This document shows, one piece after another, positions 5,062 to 5,217 of a stretch of DNA of 5,217 bases (positions are counted from its first letter, which is position 1; each line of letters begins with the position of its first letter). Origin of the DNA: Mesorhizobium sp. (GTDB lineage Bacteria; Pseudomonadota; Alphaproteobacteria; Rhizobiales; Rhizobiaceae); the NCBI GenBank assembly GCA_019509685.1, contig JAEKLU010000218.1, forward strand, positions 1 through 5,217, given 5' to 3'. The translations under genes and the position numbers were made by a program. The notes beneath the pieces were generated by a model. The model was not told where the DNA came from. It ran no database searches and saw only the letters and a list, made by a program, of their open reading frames with translations.

Positions 5062-5217
5062 AACGATACCGAATAACGGTCGATCGCCCAAAGCCAGGTG
5101 CCGTCACTTTGGCGACGGGCGACTTCGCTGGTGATGCTGCCGTCGGGCAGCTTGGTCGAGGTCAGCGCCAGGTCGCCATTGATGAGGGCAGGGCGCTGTT
5201 CGCCGCGCTGGAATTTG
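5058..5217 (-). CDS. C-terminal end of a small protein, probably SnoaL/DUF4440-type NTF2-like fold (5' end outside window)
   Basis: The minus strand from the right edge to TAG (5060-5058) encodes 52 residues without interruption. It includes [17 protein letters not shown], then [20 protein letters not shown]. The pattern of a strand with GDLAL, a turn, then EVARRQ followed by [12 protein letters not shown] close to the C-terminus is typical of the last strands of DUF4440/SnoaL-like NTF2-fold proteins, which are small cone-shaped domains with varied or unknown functions. The family call is from recognition of this ending only, and the N-terminal part is not in view. Its stop codon overlaps the trhO stop on the other strand (5058-5061 shared), with no terminator between. 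Confidence 0.72.
   Translation of the reverse strand, partial: KFQRGEQRPALINGDLALTSTKLPDGSITSEVARRQSDGTWLWAIDRYSVSF

Overview
This 5.2 kb window is high-GC chromosomal DNA from an alphaproteobacterium, most likely of the order Rhizobiales (Mesorhizobium or a close relative). That placement is inferred from codon use, protein style and gene content; no search was run. It holds the 3' end of one gene, a tRNA gene, five complete or nearly complete protein genes and the 3' end of a further gene on the minus strand. I see no insertion sequence, phage gene, CRISPR array or large repeat.

Layout. Positions 1-976 (+) carry the C-terminal tail of an Ala/Pro-rich protein, possibly a D-alanyl-D-alanine carboxypeptidase, closed by a strong intrinsic terminator at 992-1023. 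A tRNA gene with anticodon UUG (Gln) and an encoded CCA lies at 1052-1125; its body looks more like tRNA-Glu than tRNA-Gln. At 1241-1444 (+) is a small secreted His- and Lys-rich protein with its own terminator at 1464-1492. An AraC-family regulator (minus strand, 1516 to 2408 or 2430) is divergent from a short-chain dehydrogenase/reductase gene (+, 2582-3331). The regulator appears to carry a one-base frameshift near 2325 that displaces its family-like N-terminus. Convergent with the dehydrogenase is a KDPG/KHG aldolase gene, eda (minus, 3343-3981). Divergent from eda is trhO (+, 4129-5061), a tRNA U34 hydroxylase of the rhodanese superfamily. Its stop codon overlaps the stop codon of a minus-strand gene that runs off the right edge (5058-5217).

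How the genes fit together. The AraC/dehydrogenase pair looks like a regulator with its divergently transcribed target, as in the YqhC/YqhD aldehyde-response arrangement. The eda-trhO intergenic region contains a near-perfect LacI-type operator (4094-4107) and a degenerate second copy (3996-4009), which suggests sugar-linked control of eda, trhO or both. The other genes look like ordinary housekeeping neighbours. Nothing here amounts to a clear new multi-gene system. The points most worth a second look are the Glu-like tRNA-Gln, the regulator frameshift, the LacI-type sites and the small His-rich secreted protein.
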